A DNA stretch of 64,000 nucleotides from an uncultured Prevotella sp. (lineage in GTDB: Bacteria; Bacteroidota; Bacteroidia; Bacteroidales; Bacteroidaceae): assembly GCA_944320195.1 (NCBI GenBank), contig CALUGP010000008.1, forward strand, positions 32,883 to 96,882, read 5' to 3'. The position numbers and the translations under genes are program-made. Numbering within the stretch: the stretch's first letter is position 1; every line of letters begins with the position of its first letter. Shown here one piece after another: positions 44,097 to 52,431 of this stretch. Below the pieces are notes generated by a model that worked only from the letters and a program-made list of their open reading frames with translations, did not search any database and had not been told where the DNA came from.

Positions 44097-45593
44097 ATGG
44101 AAAAAGCACCTTTCATAAAAATCAACAGGGCAGACACAGTGGTTGTATGTCTGAAAAACTACACGAAGGGGGAAGTCGTCAATGTGGACGGGAAAGCAGT
44201 CACCGTTGCTCAAGACACTCCAGTAGGACATAAGATCCTAATAACAGACACTCCCGCCGGAACAGACATCATAAAATATGGCTATCCGATAGGCCATGCA
44301 AAAGAAGATCTCAAGGCAGGACAATGGGTAAATGAGAACAATCTGAAGACAAATCTTTCCGGCACATTGACATACGAATACAAGCCGGTGGACGAGAAGC
44401 TTGACATCCCTGACGAACATCTTACATTCAAAGGATACGTGCGCAAGAACGGTGAAGTCGGCATCCGTAATGAAATATGGATAGTGCCGACCGTAGGATG
44501 CGTAAATGGAATTGCCGAAAAGCTGGCAAGCATGCTTGAGCATGAAACACGGCTTGAAGGCATAGACGCCGTGCATGCCTGGCATCACAATTACGGATGT
44601 TCGCAGCTTAGTGATGATCACGAGAACACACGCAAGGTGCTGCGTGACATCGTGCTTCATCCTAATGCGGGAGCGGTATTGGTGTTGAGCCTTGGATGCG
44701 AGAACAATCAGCCAGACCTGTTTGAGAAACTGCTGGGCGATTATGACAAGGACAGGATAAAATTCCTTGTCACTCAAAAAGTACATGGCGACGAAATAGA
44801 GGAAGGCATGAAAATATTGCGCTCTTTGTACAACGTAGTGAAAAATGACACACGCACAGATTGCCCGTTGAGCGAACTCCGTGTCGGCTTGAAGTGTGGC
44901 GGCAGCGACGGTCTTAGCGGCATAACGGCGAATCCGCTTGTCGGCGAGTTCTCTGATTATCTTGTAGCGCAGGGCGGCACGACGATATTGACAGAAGTTC
45001 CTGAGATGTTCGGAGCAGAGACTATATTGATGAACAGATGTAAGAACAAGGAGCTTTTTGACAAGACGGTGAAACTGGTAAACGATTTTAAGGAATACTT
45101 CTTGAGCCATGGGGAACCGGTTGGCGAAAATCCTTCACCGGGAAATAAGGCAGGCGGAATATCCACACTTGAGGATAAAGCGCTTGGATGCACTCAGAAA
45201 TGTGGACGCGCACCTGTATGTGGAGTGCTGGGGTACGGTGACAGGCTTCAGGCCAAGGGACTCAACCTTTTGTCTGCCCCAGGCAATGACCTTGTGGCGT
45301 CTACGGCTTTAGCGGCTGCCGGATGCCAAATGGTGTTGTTCACAACCGGCCGCGGCACGCCGTTCGGCACGTTCGTTCCGACAATGAAGATATCAACAAA
45401 CAGCAGTTTGTATGAAAACAAGCCTAATTGGATAGATTTCAATGCAGGCGAACTGGTCGACGGTACTGACATGAATTCGCTTTTACGCAAGTTCATCGAC
45501 AAGATTGTCTCTGTTGCCAACGGTGAAAACACATGCAATGAAAAGAACGGATATAGGGAGATATCAATATTCAAGAACGGCGTAACGTTGTAA
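44097..45593 (+). CDS. uxaA: Altronate dehydratase
   Basis: A 498-residue iron-dependent dehydratase that turns D-altronate into 2-keto-3-deoxygluconate in galacturonate catabolism. The N-terminal SAF domain (about 1-100, DNVVV-like TVVVCLKNYTKGE) is joined to the catalytic domain GYVRKNGEVGIRNEIWI, HHNYGCSQLSDDHE, VLSLGCENNQ, GLKCGGSDGLSGITANP and GCTQKCGRAPVCGVLGYG. The conserved cysteines are intact. The product is the substrate of KdgK encoded 30 kb upstream. It shares a transcript with the LacI-type regulator. A dehydratase for a related sugar acid cannot be excluded. Confidence 0.92.
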   Translation: MEKAPFIKINRADTVVVCLKNYTKGEVVNVDGKAVTVAQDTPVGHKILITDTPAGTDIIKYGYPIGHAKEDLKAGQWVNENNLKTNLSGTLTYEYKPVDEKLDIPDEHLTFKGYVRKNGEVGIRNEIWIVPTVGCVNGIAEKLASMLEHETRLEGIDAVHAWHHNYGCSQLSDDHENTRKVLRDIVLHPNAGAVLVLSLGCENNQPDLFEKLLGDYDKDRIKFLVTQKVHGDEIEEGMKILRSLYNVVKNDTRTDCPLSELRVGLKCGGSDGLSGITANPLVGEFSDYLVAQGGTTILTEVPEMFGAETILMNRCKNKELFDKTVKLVNDFKEYFLSHGEPVGENPSPGNKAGGISTLEDKALGCTQKCGRAPVCGVLGYGDRLQAKGLNLLSAPGNDLVASTALAAAGCQMVLFTTGRGTPFGTFVPTMKISTNSSLYENKPNWIDFNAGELVDGTDMNSLLRKFIDKIVSVANGENTCNEKNGYREISIFKNGVTL

Positions 45594-45615
45594 ACAGAAG
45601 GGATAAAATAATTGT

Positions 45616-45654
45616 GGATGATGCCGTGTTCAGATGCAAGAACCGGCATCATCC
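45616..45654 (+). terminator. Hairpin after uxaA
   Basis: GGATGATGCCG (45616-45626) pairs exactly with CGGCATCATCC (45644-45654). There is no strong T-run, so termination may be weak or Rho-assisted. Confidence 0.6.
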
Positions 45655-45690
45655 ATTGGTTATTGGACATAAATTGAAAGAAGATAGACA

Positions 45691-46521
45691 ATGAAAATCA
45701 TATATAGGAATTTCATAAGACTCTTGTCTTCCGGCGCATTCGGAAACATTTGCGCGATAGAAAACATGTCCGAATTTAAATGGTATAAATTATTGTCAGT
45801 AGCAAAAGAATATGGAGTGTACGACTATATCCGCACTGGTGCAATAAAAATCGGCAACTCTGCCATTCCAAAAAACATTTATTCAGAATTTAACAAAAAG
45901 TCCAATCTGTATAATGTGACATGCGACGAAGACGCTGGGAACGACAACTTCGCGTCTTTAAAAAAGGCAAAAAAATTCTCGAATCCTTATTTGAATAGTC
46001 GTTATGTAAAACTGGTATTCAATGAAATACACAGCATTGACACTTCGATTAATTCATTAGTATTGCTCAACAAGCTTATTGACAATGTCAATTCCTTTTT
46101 GGATTTTGGTGTGAATATAAGAGAACTGGCCAAATTGGGTGTTTATTTGAGAAAGTACGGTGACAAAATAGATTTCGTAAAAGTTGAAGACTGGATTAAA
46201 ATTCTAAGAATAGAAAAGATGTGCAGCCTAATAGCTTGTCATCTCGTTGTGTTATTTTGTTTTGAGAAAGACGAATTACCGTTTCTGAAGCGTGAAGATG
46301 AAAAGCTTTATGAAACAATACGGCATGCCTTGGAGGTAAAAAAAGATATTGTTGCGGTTTCTGGAAAACTTCACGAAGCGCAATACGGAGGTGAAATAAT
46401 TATAAATCCTATAACAAAATCAAACACACACCCATTAAAGTATTTCAAGCATTTACCCATTGAATCGCTGAGCCGCTTTGTGGCAAACATATTCAGAAGT
46501 CTTTCAAACATTGATGAATAA
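45691..46521 (+). CDS. Hypothetical protein
   Basis: A 276-residue soluble protein without signal peptide or membrane helix. It starts MKIIYRNFIRLLSSGAFGN and continues MSEFKWYKLLSVAKEYGV. This opening recalls the N-terminal part of Bacteroidetes nucleotidyltransferase-like hypothetical proteins, but no catalytic GSxxxxD motif is visible. The centre is helical and Lys/Asn-rich. Base composition is AT-richer than in uxaA. No function can be assigned. Confidence 0.7.
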   Translation: MKIIYRNFIRLLSSGAFGNICAIENMSEFKWYKLLSVAKEYGVYDYIRTGAIKIGNSAIPKNIYSEFNKKSNLYNVTCDEDAGNDNFASLKKAKKFSNPYLNSRYVKLVFNEIHSIDTSINSLVLLNKLIDNVNSFLDFGVNIRELAKLGVYLRKYGDKIDFVKVEDWIKILRIEKMCSLIACHLVVLFCFEKDELPFLKREDEKLYETIRHALEVKKDIVAVSGKLHEAQYGGEIIINPITKSNTHPLKYFKHLPIESLSRFVANIFRSLSNIDE

Positions 46522-46540
46522 CTAAAATTATATAATTTAT

Positions 46541-46571
46541 TTTGCTGTCATAACGATAAGGCGTACCTTTG
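46541..46571 (+). promoter_or_regulatory. Promoter of the GH25 gene
   Basis: TTTG at 46541-46544 and TACCTTTG at 46564-46571 have the ideal 19-base spacing. The ATG lies 20 bases later, so the leader must be very short. Confidence 0.8.
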
Positions 46572-46591
46572 CAAAAATAAGATTTTTTAGC

Positions 46592-47299
46592 ATGAAACAT
46601 CGCATATACCTTTTTGTCTTAATATTTATTTTATGCGTGCAGCATTCGGCTGCGCAAGATTATGAAAGTTACATACAATGCGAGGATACGTGCCGGCATG
46701 TGCATGGCATTGATTTAAGTCATTATCAAGGAGACGTTTTTTGGGAAATAGTTGGTGCCAACAGCAAAATGGCTTATGTCTATCTAAAAGCCACGGAAGG
46801 CAGTACTCATATTGATGAAACTTACGAAAGAAACATTGAATTAGCCCACAGATATGGCTTGAAGGTAGGTTCATATCACTTTTTTCGGCCAAAAACCGAG
46901 TTGTCGAAGCAACTTGAGAATTTCATGTCACAATGCCGCCAAGGTGATCAGGACCTTATTCCAATGATAGACATTGAATCTACTGGAGGATTAAAGACAG
47001 ATGAGTTTTGTGATTCTTTATTCAAATTCTTAGACTTGGTAGAACAAGCTTATCGACAAAAGCCATTATTGTATACTTATACGAATTTCTACAACAAGCA
47101 TCTGCAGGGTAAGATTGACGAATATCAACTTATGATAGCCCAATACTCTGACGAAAAACCTGTATTGGCTGACGACAGAGATTATACAATGTGGCAATAT
47201 ACGGCTAAAGGACGTATCAACGGCATTAATACATACGTTGATAAAAGTCGTTTTATGGGCCGGCATAGTATGAGAGAAATCAGGTTTAAACATTTTTGA
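46592..47299 (+). CDS. GH25 family lysozyme, secreted
   Basis: A 235-residue muramidase. A signal peptide (KHRIYLFVLIFILCVQHSAA) precedes the catalytic barrel: GIDLSHYQGDVFWE with the first acidic residue, YLKATEGSTHID, GSYHFFRP, and DLIPMIDIESTGG, whose D-x-E carries the catalytic glutamate. MWQYTAKGRINGI and VDKSRF end the domain. It cleaves the beta-1,4 bond of peptidoglycan and is likely periplasmic or exported. A zinc-ribbon gene follows after 34 bases. Confidence 0.92.
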   Translation: MKHRIYLFVLIFILCVQHSAAQDYESYIQCEDTCRHVHGIDLSHYQGDVFWEIVGANSKMAYVYLKATEGSTHIDETYERNIELAHRYGLKVGSYHFFRPKTELSKQLENFMSQCRQGDQDLIPMIDIESTGGLKTDEFCDSLFKFLDLVEQAYRQKPLLYTYTNFYNKHLQGKIDEYQLMIAQYSDEKPVLADDRDYTMWQYTAKGRINGINTYVDKSRFMGRHSMREIRFKHF

Positions 47300-47333
47300 A
47301 CAAATAGAGAATAATAATATTAGAGGATAAGAA

Positions 47334-48533
47334 ATGGCTATTATCAAATGTCCGGAATGTGGTCGTCAAATCAGCGACAAGGCTTCTGTTTGCCCAAATT
47401 GTGGAGTCGAAATATCAGGAAAAATTATTAAATGTCCATTTTGTGGAGAAGTTTATTTTAAGAACGAAGGAACTTGTCCACACTGCCACAAGTCAGCCTC
47501 AACGCCTGATGACTATGAGGCAATGCAAAATAGAAACGCTAAAACATTTTCTGCGACATCGGAAGGAACTGTAAATGCCGTAAATTATATGGCATCCAAA
47601 CATGATAAAACATTGAATGAGCCTGTCTCAGATACATCTGCCAACGATGAAGCCGAACAAAAATCCAACGGTCGAAACAAAACCGTGTTGATGTTTTCGA
47701 TAATAATTGCTTTGTTGGTCACAGGAACATGCCTTTATGTTTACGAGAATGCAAAAAATGATAATGAGAAAGAAGAATATGAATATGCAATGAGCAGTAC
47801 AGACCAGGAAATACTGCAAGCATATCTCAATAATTTCAAAGATGCGCCACAGGCCCACAAAGATTCCATCACGGCTCATTTGCAGATATTAATCAGACAA
47901 GACCAGGATTGGACAAACGCCGTAGTAAGTGGGTCAAAAACGGCATTGGAGGAATATATCGATTTGCATCCCAATAGTTCCCACATGCGTGAGGCTTTGG
48001 AAAAAATAGATTCCATAGACTGGGAACAATGCTTAAAAACAAATACAGCCGAAGCCTATCAGACGTATATTGACACCCATTCAAACGGAATGCATTATGA
48101 AGAAGCCGTAATAGCTTTAGAGAAGATAAAATCAGACGAAGTAAGTTCAGACGAAAGACTCGTTATAAGTAACATCTTCCATAATTTTTTTGTGAGCATC
48201 AACTCTAAAGACGAAAATGGACTAACGGCTAATATCGGCGAGTATGTATATTTTCTTGGAAAACAAAATGCAACGAGAAATGACATCGTATCATTCTTGC
48301 ACAAGCTATACAAAGATGACGTTGAAAGTATGGAATGGAGCATTCCGGGCAGCTATGACATACAGAAAAAAGAAATCGGTGACGAACAATATGAATATGA
48401 CGTAACGTTCATGGCCGAACAGAAAGTCATGAAGATTGACGGCACAGAAAGCACCAACAACTTCCGCATAACGTCAAAAGTAGATCCTGACGGCAAGATA
48501 ACGGAAATGTCTATGGCAAGAATTGTAGAATAA
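47334..48533 (+). CDS. Zinc-ribbon membrane protein
   Basis: A 399-residue protein with two N-terminal zinc ribbons: CPECGRQISDKASVCPNCG and CPFCGEVYFKNEGTCPHCH. A polar linker leads to one membrane helix (TVLMFSIIIALLVTGTCLYVY, about 118-138). The C-terminal ~260 residues contain helical repeats of about 40 residues with QEILQAYLNNFKDAP and WEQCLKTNTAEAYQTYI, then an NTF2-like end domain. The function is unknown. Similar zinc-ribbon plus repeat proteins occur across Bacteroidetes. It probably shares a transcript with the GH25 gene. Confidence 0.8.
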   Translation: MAIIKCPECGRQISDKASVCPNCGVEISGKIIKCPFCGEVYFKNEGTCPHCHKSASTPDDYEAMQNRNAKTFSATSEGTVNAVNYMASKHDKTLNEPVSDTSANDEAEQKSNGRNKTVLMFSIIIALLVTGTCLYVYENAKNDNEKEEYEYAMSSTDQEILQAYLNNFKDAPQAHKDSITAHLQILIRQDQDWTNAVVSGSKTALEEYIDLHPNSSHMREALEKIDSIDWEQCLKTNTAEAYQTYIDTHSNGMHYEEAVIALEKIKSDEVSSDERLVISNIFHNFFVSINSKDENGLTANIGEYVYFLGKQNATRNDIVSFLHKLYKDDVESMEWSIPGSYDIQKKEIGDEQYEYDVTFMAEQKVMKIDGTESTNNFRITSKVDPDGKITEMSMARIVE

Positions 48534-48550
48534 AAGCAAGACTATCGGAT

Positions 48551-50293
48551 ATGAATAAAGATAAAATTGTCAAGTTGTTGGCAATAGTAAGTTTTTTGTT
48601 TGTTTTCTCCGACACCATTACGATGGCACAAAAAAAGACTGTGGAAATACGTGTTTTGCAGACCAGCGACGTGCACGGATGTTTTTTCCCATATGATTTC
48701 ATCGACAGGCAACCTGCAGAAGGTTCAATGGCCAGGGTCTCAAGCTATGTCAAAAAACTCAGAAAAGTGTATGGGGACAGGCTGCTTCTTTTCGACAACG
48801 GTGACATCCTGCAGGGACAGCCGACATGCTATTACTGCAATTACATAAAGCCGTCGAAGTCCAATGTGGCAGCTTCTGTCATAAATTACATGGGATATGA
48901 CGCACAAACTGTCGGCAATCACGACATTGAAACGGGACATTCTGTTTATGACAAATGGATAAGCGAAGTGGAATGCCCCATGCTTGGCGCCAATGTTTTG
49001 GACACGTCAACCGGCAAGCCATACCTGAAGCCATATGAAGTGTTTGTACGTGATGGAGTCCGCATAGCCGTGATAGGAATGCTGACACCGGCCATTCCCA
49101 ATTGGCTTAATGAACAGCTGTGGAGCAGAATGCGGTTCGACGACATGACGGAAAGTGCCAAGTATTGGATTGAGCATGTCAAGGAAAAAGAACATCCGGA
49201 TGTTATCATTGGCCTGTTCCATTCAGGTTGGAGCGGAGGAATAAAGACAAACATGTATGAGGAAAACGCTTCTTTGCGAATTGCGCGTGAAGTCCCAGGG
49301 TTTGACTTGATCCTTTATGGCCATGACCATAAAAGCAACAAGGAGACGGTGGACAACGCTTTGGGAAGCACGCTTTGCCTTAATCCTTCGTCAAACGCCG
49401 AATACGTCTGTGACACACAGATAAAATTAACACTTGACAACGGGCGCATGGTTTCAAAAAACATTACGGGCAACGTTGTCGACATAAGGAAGCAACCGGT
49501 TGACGAGGAGTTCATGGCGCATTTTAAAAGTGACATAGACTGCGTGAACGCATTTGTAAACAGAAAAATCGGTACGTTCAAGAATTCCATATACACGCGT
49601 GATTCTTACTTCGGAAGCAGCGCATTTTGTGATTTTATACATAATCTGCAGCTTAAAATCACAGGTGCCGACATATCTTTCAACGCCCCATTGTCTTTTG
49701 ACGCAAGCATAAAGGCCGGCGATGTGCATGTCAGCGACATGTTCAATTTGTACAAATATGAGAATCAAATATACGTGTTGCGCATGACGGGAAAGGAAAT
49801 TCATGATTATCTCGAGATGAGCTATGCCCTTTGGACGAACACCATGACCAAGGCCGGCGACCATATCATGTTGCTTGAACACAATGGCAACGGCCGTAAC
49901 GGATACGGTTTCAAGAACCTTGCATTCAACTTCGACAGTGCGGCAGGCATTGACTATGTTGTCGATGTGACAAAGCCCGAAGGGGAAAAAGTAGAAATAA
50001 AGTGCATGTCTGACGGCCAGCCGTTTGACGAAAACAAGTGGTACAAGGTGGCAATGAACAGCTATCGTGGCAACGGAGGCGGCGAACTGCTGACAAAGGG
50101 GGCTGGAATACCGCATGACTCACTTCCTGCCAGGGTGACATATGAGAGTAGTCGCGACCAGCGTTATTACCTCATGCGAGAAATCGAGAAAGCCGGGACT
50201 ATGGATCCCAAGCCCAACAACAACTGGCGTTTTGTTCCAGCCAAGTGGACCGATGAAGCGATAAAGCGTGACAAAGCACTGTTGTTCGATTAG
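48551..50293 (+). CDS. Secreted bifunctional metallophosphatase / 5'-nucleotidase
   Basis: A 580-residue exported enzyme. After a signal peptide (VKLLAIVSFLFVFSDTITMA), the metallophosphatase domain shows LQTSDVHGCF (DxH), DNGDILQG (GDxxQ form), VGNHDIE (GNHD), GLFHSGWSGG and LYGHDH. The C-terminal nucleotidase domain (about 330-520) has SFNAPLSFDASIKAGDVHVSDMF and the substrate-stacking GGGELL loop. It hydrolyses nucleotides or cyclic nucleotides in the periplasm, supplying nucleosides and phosphate. It lies 17 bases after the zinc-ribbon gene. Confidence 0.93.
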   Translation: MNKDKIVKLLAIVSFLFVFSDTITMAQKKTVEIRVLQTSDVHGCFFPYDFIDRQPAEGSMARVSSYVKKLRKVYGDRLLLFDNGDILQGQPTCYYCNYIKPSKSNVAASVINYMGYDAQTVGNHDIETGHSVYDKWISEVECPMLGANVLDTSTGKPYLKPYEVFVRDGVRIAVIGMLTPAIPNWLNEQLWSRMRFDDMTESAKYWIEHVKEKEHPDVIIGLFHSGWSGGIKTNMYEENASLRIAREVPGFDLILYGHDHKSNKETVDNALGSTLCLNPSSNAEYVCDTQIKLTLDNGRMVSKNITGNVVDIRKQPVDEEFMAHFKSDIDCVNAFVNRKIGTFKNSIYTRDSYFGSSAFCDFIHNLQLKITGADISFNAPLSFDASIKAGDVHVSDMFNLYKYENQIYVLRMTGKEIHDYLEMSYALWTNTMTKAGDHIMLLEHNGNGRNGYGFKNLAFNFDSAAGIDYVVDVTKPEGEKVEIKCMSDGQPFDENKWYKVAMNSYRGNGGGELLTKGAGIPHDSLPARVTYESSRDQRYYLMREIEKAGTMDPKPNNNWRFVPAKWTDEAIKRDKALLFD

Positions 50294-50310
50294 GTCTTGG
50301 CCTCCTTTCT

Positions 50311-50369
50311 ACCGCAGCCTGCAATTTACAAGATGCGCCGCCGGCTTTCAGGCCGATACGGGCTGCGGT
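50311..50369 (+). terminator. GC-rich hairpin after the nucleotidase gene
   Basis: ACCGCAGCC (50311-50319) pairs with GGCTGCGGT (50361-50369), with an inner CGGC/GCCG stem possible. There is no T-run, so it is a tentative terminator. Confidence 0.45.
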
Positions 50370-50416
50370 GAAATAGCATACGCATCATTTATTGTATAAC
50401 TGAGACTCTGAACAAG

Positions 50417-51187
50417 ATGAAGAAATATTGGTTTGTTTTCTGCAACTCCGAACTGATGTTGGAAAAGACACCAGACGGACATTTTACCATACCATTGCTG
50501 GATAACGCTCCGGAAAACATTGCAAAACCTGTAGGCGACATACACAATATAACACCGCTGAACGGCATTGAGGTCAAGGCTTACAGTACCGGAGAAATGG
50601 CTAAAGACGCTCGTTACGAGCTTTGCGGCCTTCGCGCGTCATATAAGAAGTTGCCTGTAGACCTGTACATGAAGGCCGGCAAATGTGCCGAAATACTCTA
50701 CTGGGACGCTAACACACAGTATTGCGGAAAATGTGGAGGACGCATGGTGCTGCATACGGACATCTCCAAAGTATGCACAAAATGCGGACGCGAGGTGTGG
50801 CCGCAGTTGTCCACGGCAATAATAGTTCTCATTCATCGTGGCGATGACGTGCTTCTGGTGCACGCCAACAATTTCAAAGGACATTACTATGGCCTTGTTG
50901 CCGGTTTTGTTGAAACTGGCGAGACCCTTGAGCAGGCTGTAATACGTGAGGTTTCAGAAGAGACCGGATTGAGCATATGCAATCTTCGTTACTTTGGTTC
51001 GCAGCCTTGGCCTTATCCGTGCGGACTTATGGTTGGCTTCCACGCCGATTATGACGGTGGCGAGATTCGTCTGCAACGTTCTGAACTTGGCGACGGCGGC
51101 TGGTTCAACAAGAACAACCTGCCAGAAATACCAGAAAAGCTCTCAATCGCACGCAGACTTATTGACGACTGGCTGGACAACGCCTGA
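50417..51187 (+). CDS. nudC: NAD(H) pyrophosphatase, Nudix family
   Basis: A 256-residue enzyme that splits NADH into NMNH and AMP and can remove NAD caps from RNA. It has an N-terminal domain and a four-cysteine zinc ribbon (CGKCGG, then CTKCGRE). The Nudix box runs from GFVETGETLEQA to REVSEETGL, and the NADH-specific SQPWPYP follows it, which separates NudC from other Nudix enzymes. Length is as expected. It has its own start after a hairpin-bearing gap. Confidence 0.95.
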   Translation: MKKYWFVFCNSELMLEKTPDGHFTIPLLDNAPENIAKPVGDIHNITPLNGIEVKAYSTGEMAKDARYELCGLRASYKKLPVDLYMKAGKCAEILYWDANTQYCGKCGGRMVLHTDISKVCTKCGREVWPQLSTAIIVLIHRGDDVLLVHANNFKGHYYGLVAGFVETGETLEQAVIREVSEETGLSICNLRYFGSQPWPYPCGLMVGFHADYDGGEIRLQRSELGDGGWFNKNNLPEIPEKLSIARRLIDDWLDNA

Positions 51188-51263
51188 CGGCATGAATTAT
51201 GCAGTGGGACTTGCGTTGCGTAGCCTCTTGTTTTACAGTCACAGTTTCGCCTGTTTCCCAAAG

Positions 51264-51351
51264 GCCGTCTTTCATGCTCTCATTAGCCGTCTTTTGGCAG
51301 ACGAAAGGCCGTCTTTCGCAAGCCGAAATGCGGCTTTTCACAAAACACGTC
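51264..51351. repeat. 22-bp phased intergenic array, cluster 6 (4 units)
   Basis: Units begin at 51264, 51286, 51308 and 51330 with GCCGTCTTT, GCCGTCTTTT, GCCGTCTTT and GCGGCTTTT; the second ends in CGAAAG. The array fills most of the gap between nudC and the DUF1460 gene. It ends 21 bases before the DUF1460 start codon, so it would lie in or near that gene's leader. Confidence 0.87.
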
Positions 51352-51372
51352 ATTAAATATTACCGACCATTT

Positions 51373-52305
51373 ATGCATACACGTATAAGAATTTTGACAC
51401 TCACGTTGCTTGGTTTTGCCATAATGTACTTATGTCCAGGCACTTACGGAGAAGCATGGAACGGAATGTCCGGCTGCAAGCCTCACATGGAGAACGAGAT
51501 TGCCGACCATGTGCAATACACTGAAACAGACAGTATTAAAATCACGTCGCTTTTATCTGAAGCCCGTCGTCAATCAAACAAGACAAACATTACAATATTT
51601 TTCGCACGCAAGCTCATCGGACTGCCTTATGTGGCGCATACCCTTGAGGTGAACAAACGCGAGAAACTTGTTGTAAACCTAAGACAATTGGACTGCACCA
51701 CATATGTTGAAAATGTTGTGGCACTGACCATGTGCGTCAAGCAAAACAGATATTCATTTGCCGCGTTCTGTGACAATCTGCGCACAATCCGCTACCGTGG
51801 CGGCTCTGCTCCTCATTACGTCAGGCGACTGCATTATTTCACCGACTGGATACAGGATAACACGGCCAAGGGCATCTGCCATGAAATACAGTCGCCAAAT
51901 CCGCCCTTCAGCGCGACGCAAAAAATAAAAGTGTATTACATGTCTACGTTTCCGGAAAAATATGAGATGCTGAGAAACAATCCTGAGCATGTCAAGCCTA
52001 TATCCGCTACGGAAAATGCCATCAACGGAAAATCTTTCAGGTACATTCCCAAAGCGGCAATAAAGAACACCACATTGCTACGCAACACGATAAAAGACGG
52101 CGACATAATAGCCCTGACAACAACATTGAAAGGCCTTGACATTCAGCATGTCGGGTTTGCCGTTTGGCACAAAGACGGTCTCCATCTGCTCAATGCTTCA
52201 AGCTTGAGGCATAAAGTGGTGGAAGAGCCGCAAACCTTATATGCATATCTTCAGAAACAACGCACCATGACAGGCGTCAGAGTTGTAAGATTTTCCGCCA
52301 TGTGA
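51373..52305 (+). CDS. DUF1460 family N-acetylmuramoyl-L-alanine amidase-like protein
   Basis: A 310-residue exported protein. The signal-anchor region is RILTLTLLGFAIMYLCPG. The NlpC/P60-like DUF1460 core shows FFARKLIGLPYVAHTLE, LDCTTYVENVVAL (the catalytic Cys in DCTT), LHYFTDWIQD, and the late GLDIQHVGFAVWHKDGLHLLNASS with the His. Members cleave or process peptidoglycan fragments. The frame extends upstream to 51199 through the 22-bp array, so ATG 51373 is the sensible start. Confidence 0.88.
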   Translation: MHTRIRILTLTLLGFAIMYLCPGTYGEAWNGMSGCKPHMENEIADHVQYTETDSIKITSLLSEARRQSNKTNITIFFARKLIGLPYVAHTLEVNKREKLVVNLRQLDCTTYVENVVALTMCVKQNRYSFAAFCDNLRTIRYRGGSAPHYVRRLHYFTDWIQDNTAKGICHEIQSPNPPFSATQKIKVYYMSTFPEKYEMLRNNPEHVKPISATENAINGKSFRYIPKAAIKNTTLLRNTIKDGDIIALTTTLKGLDIQHVGFAVWHKDGLHLLNASSLRHKVVEEPQTLYAYLQKQRTMTGVRVVRFSAM

Positions 52306-52364
52306 TTTTCTCTTGCGGGTTTATTGCACGAATGTGTTACAACCTGTTGTTTTTGCTGTAAACG

Positions 52365-52396
52365 CTTGTGTAAGTGAGCAAAAATTACTAATTTTG
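52365..52396 (+). promoter_or_regulatory. Promoter of pheT
   Basis: CTTG at 52365-52368 and TAATTTTG at 52389-52396 are 20 bases apart; the pheT ATG follows 35 bases later. Confidence 0.65.
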
Positions 52397-52431
52397 CGGT
52401 CGGTTTAAAAATAGCATAAAAACAATTCGCG

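Noticed and set aside
44238-45110. 290-residue minus-strand ORF
   Set aside because: It is antisense to uxaA, whose motifs are intact on the plus strand.
50311-50369. A seventh 22-bp array (GCCG and ACGG cores nearby)
   Set aside because: The spacings of the candidate cores are 26 and 21 bases, not 22, and the CTTTT/AAAAG tracts are absent.
51199-51372. N-terminal extension of the DUF1460 protein
   Set aside because: The extension would translate the 22-bp array. The ATG at 51373 opens a proper signal peptide.
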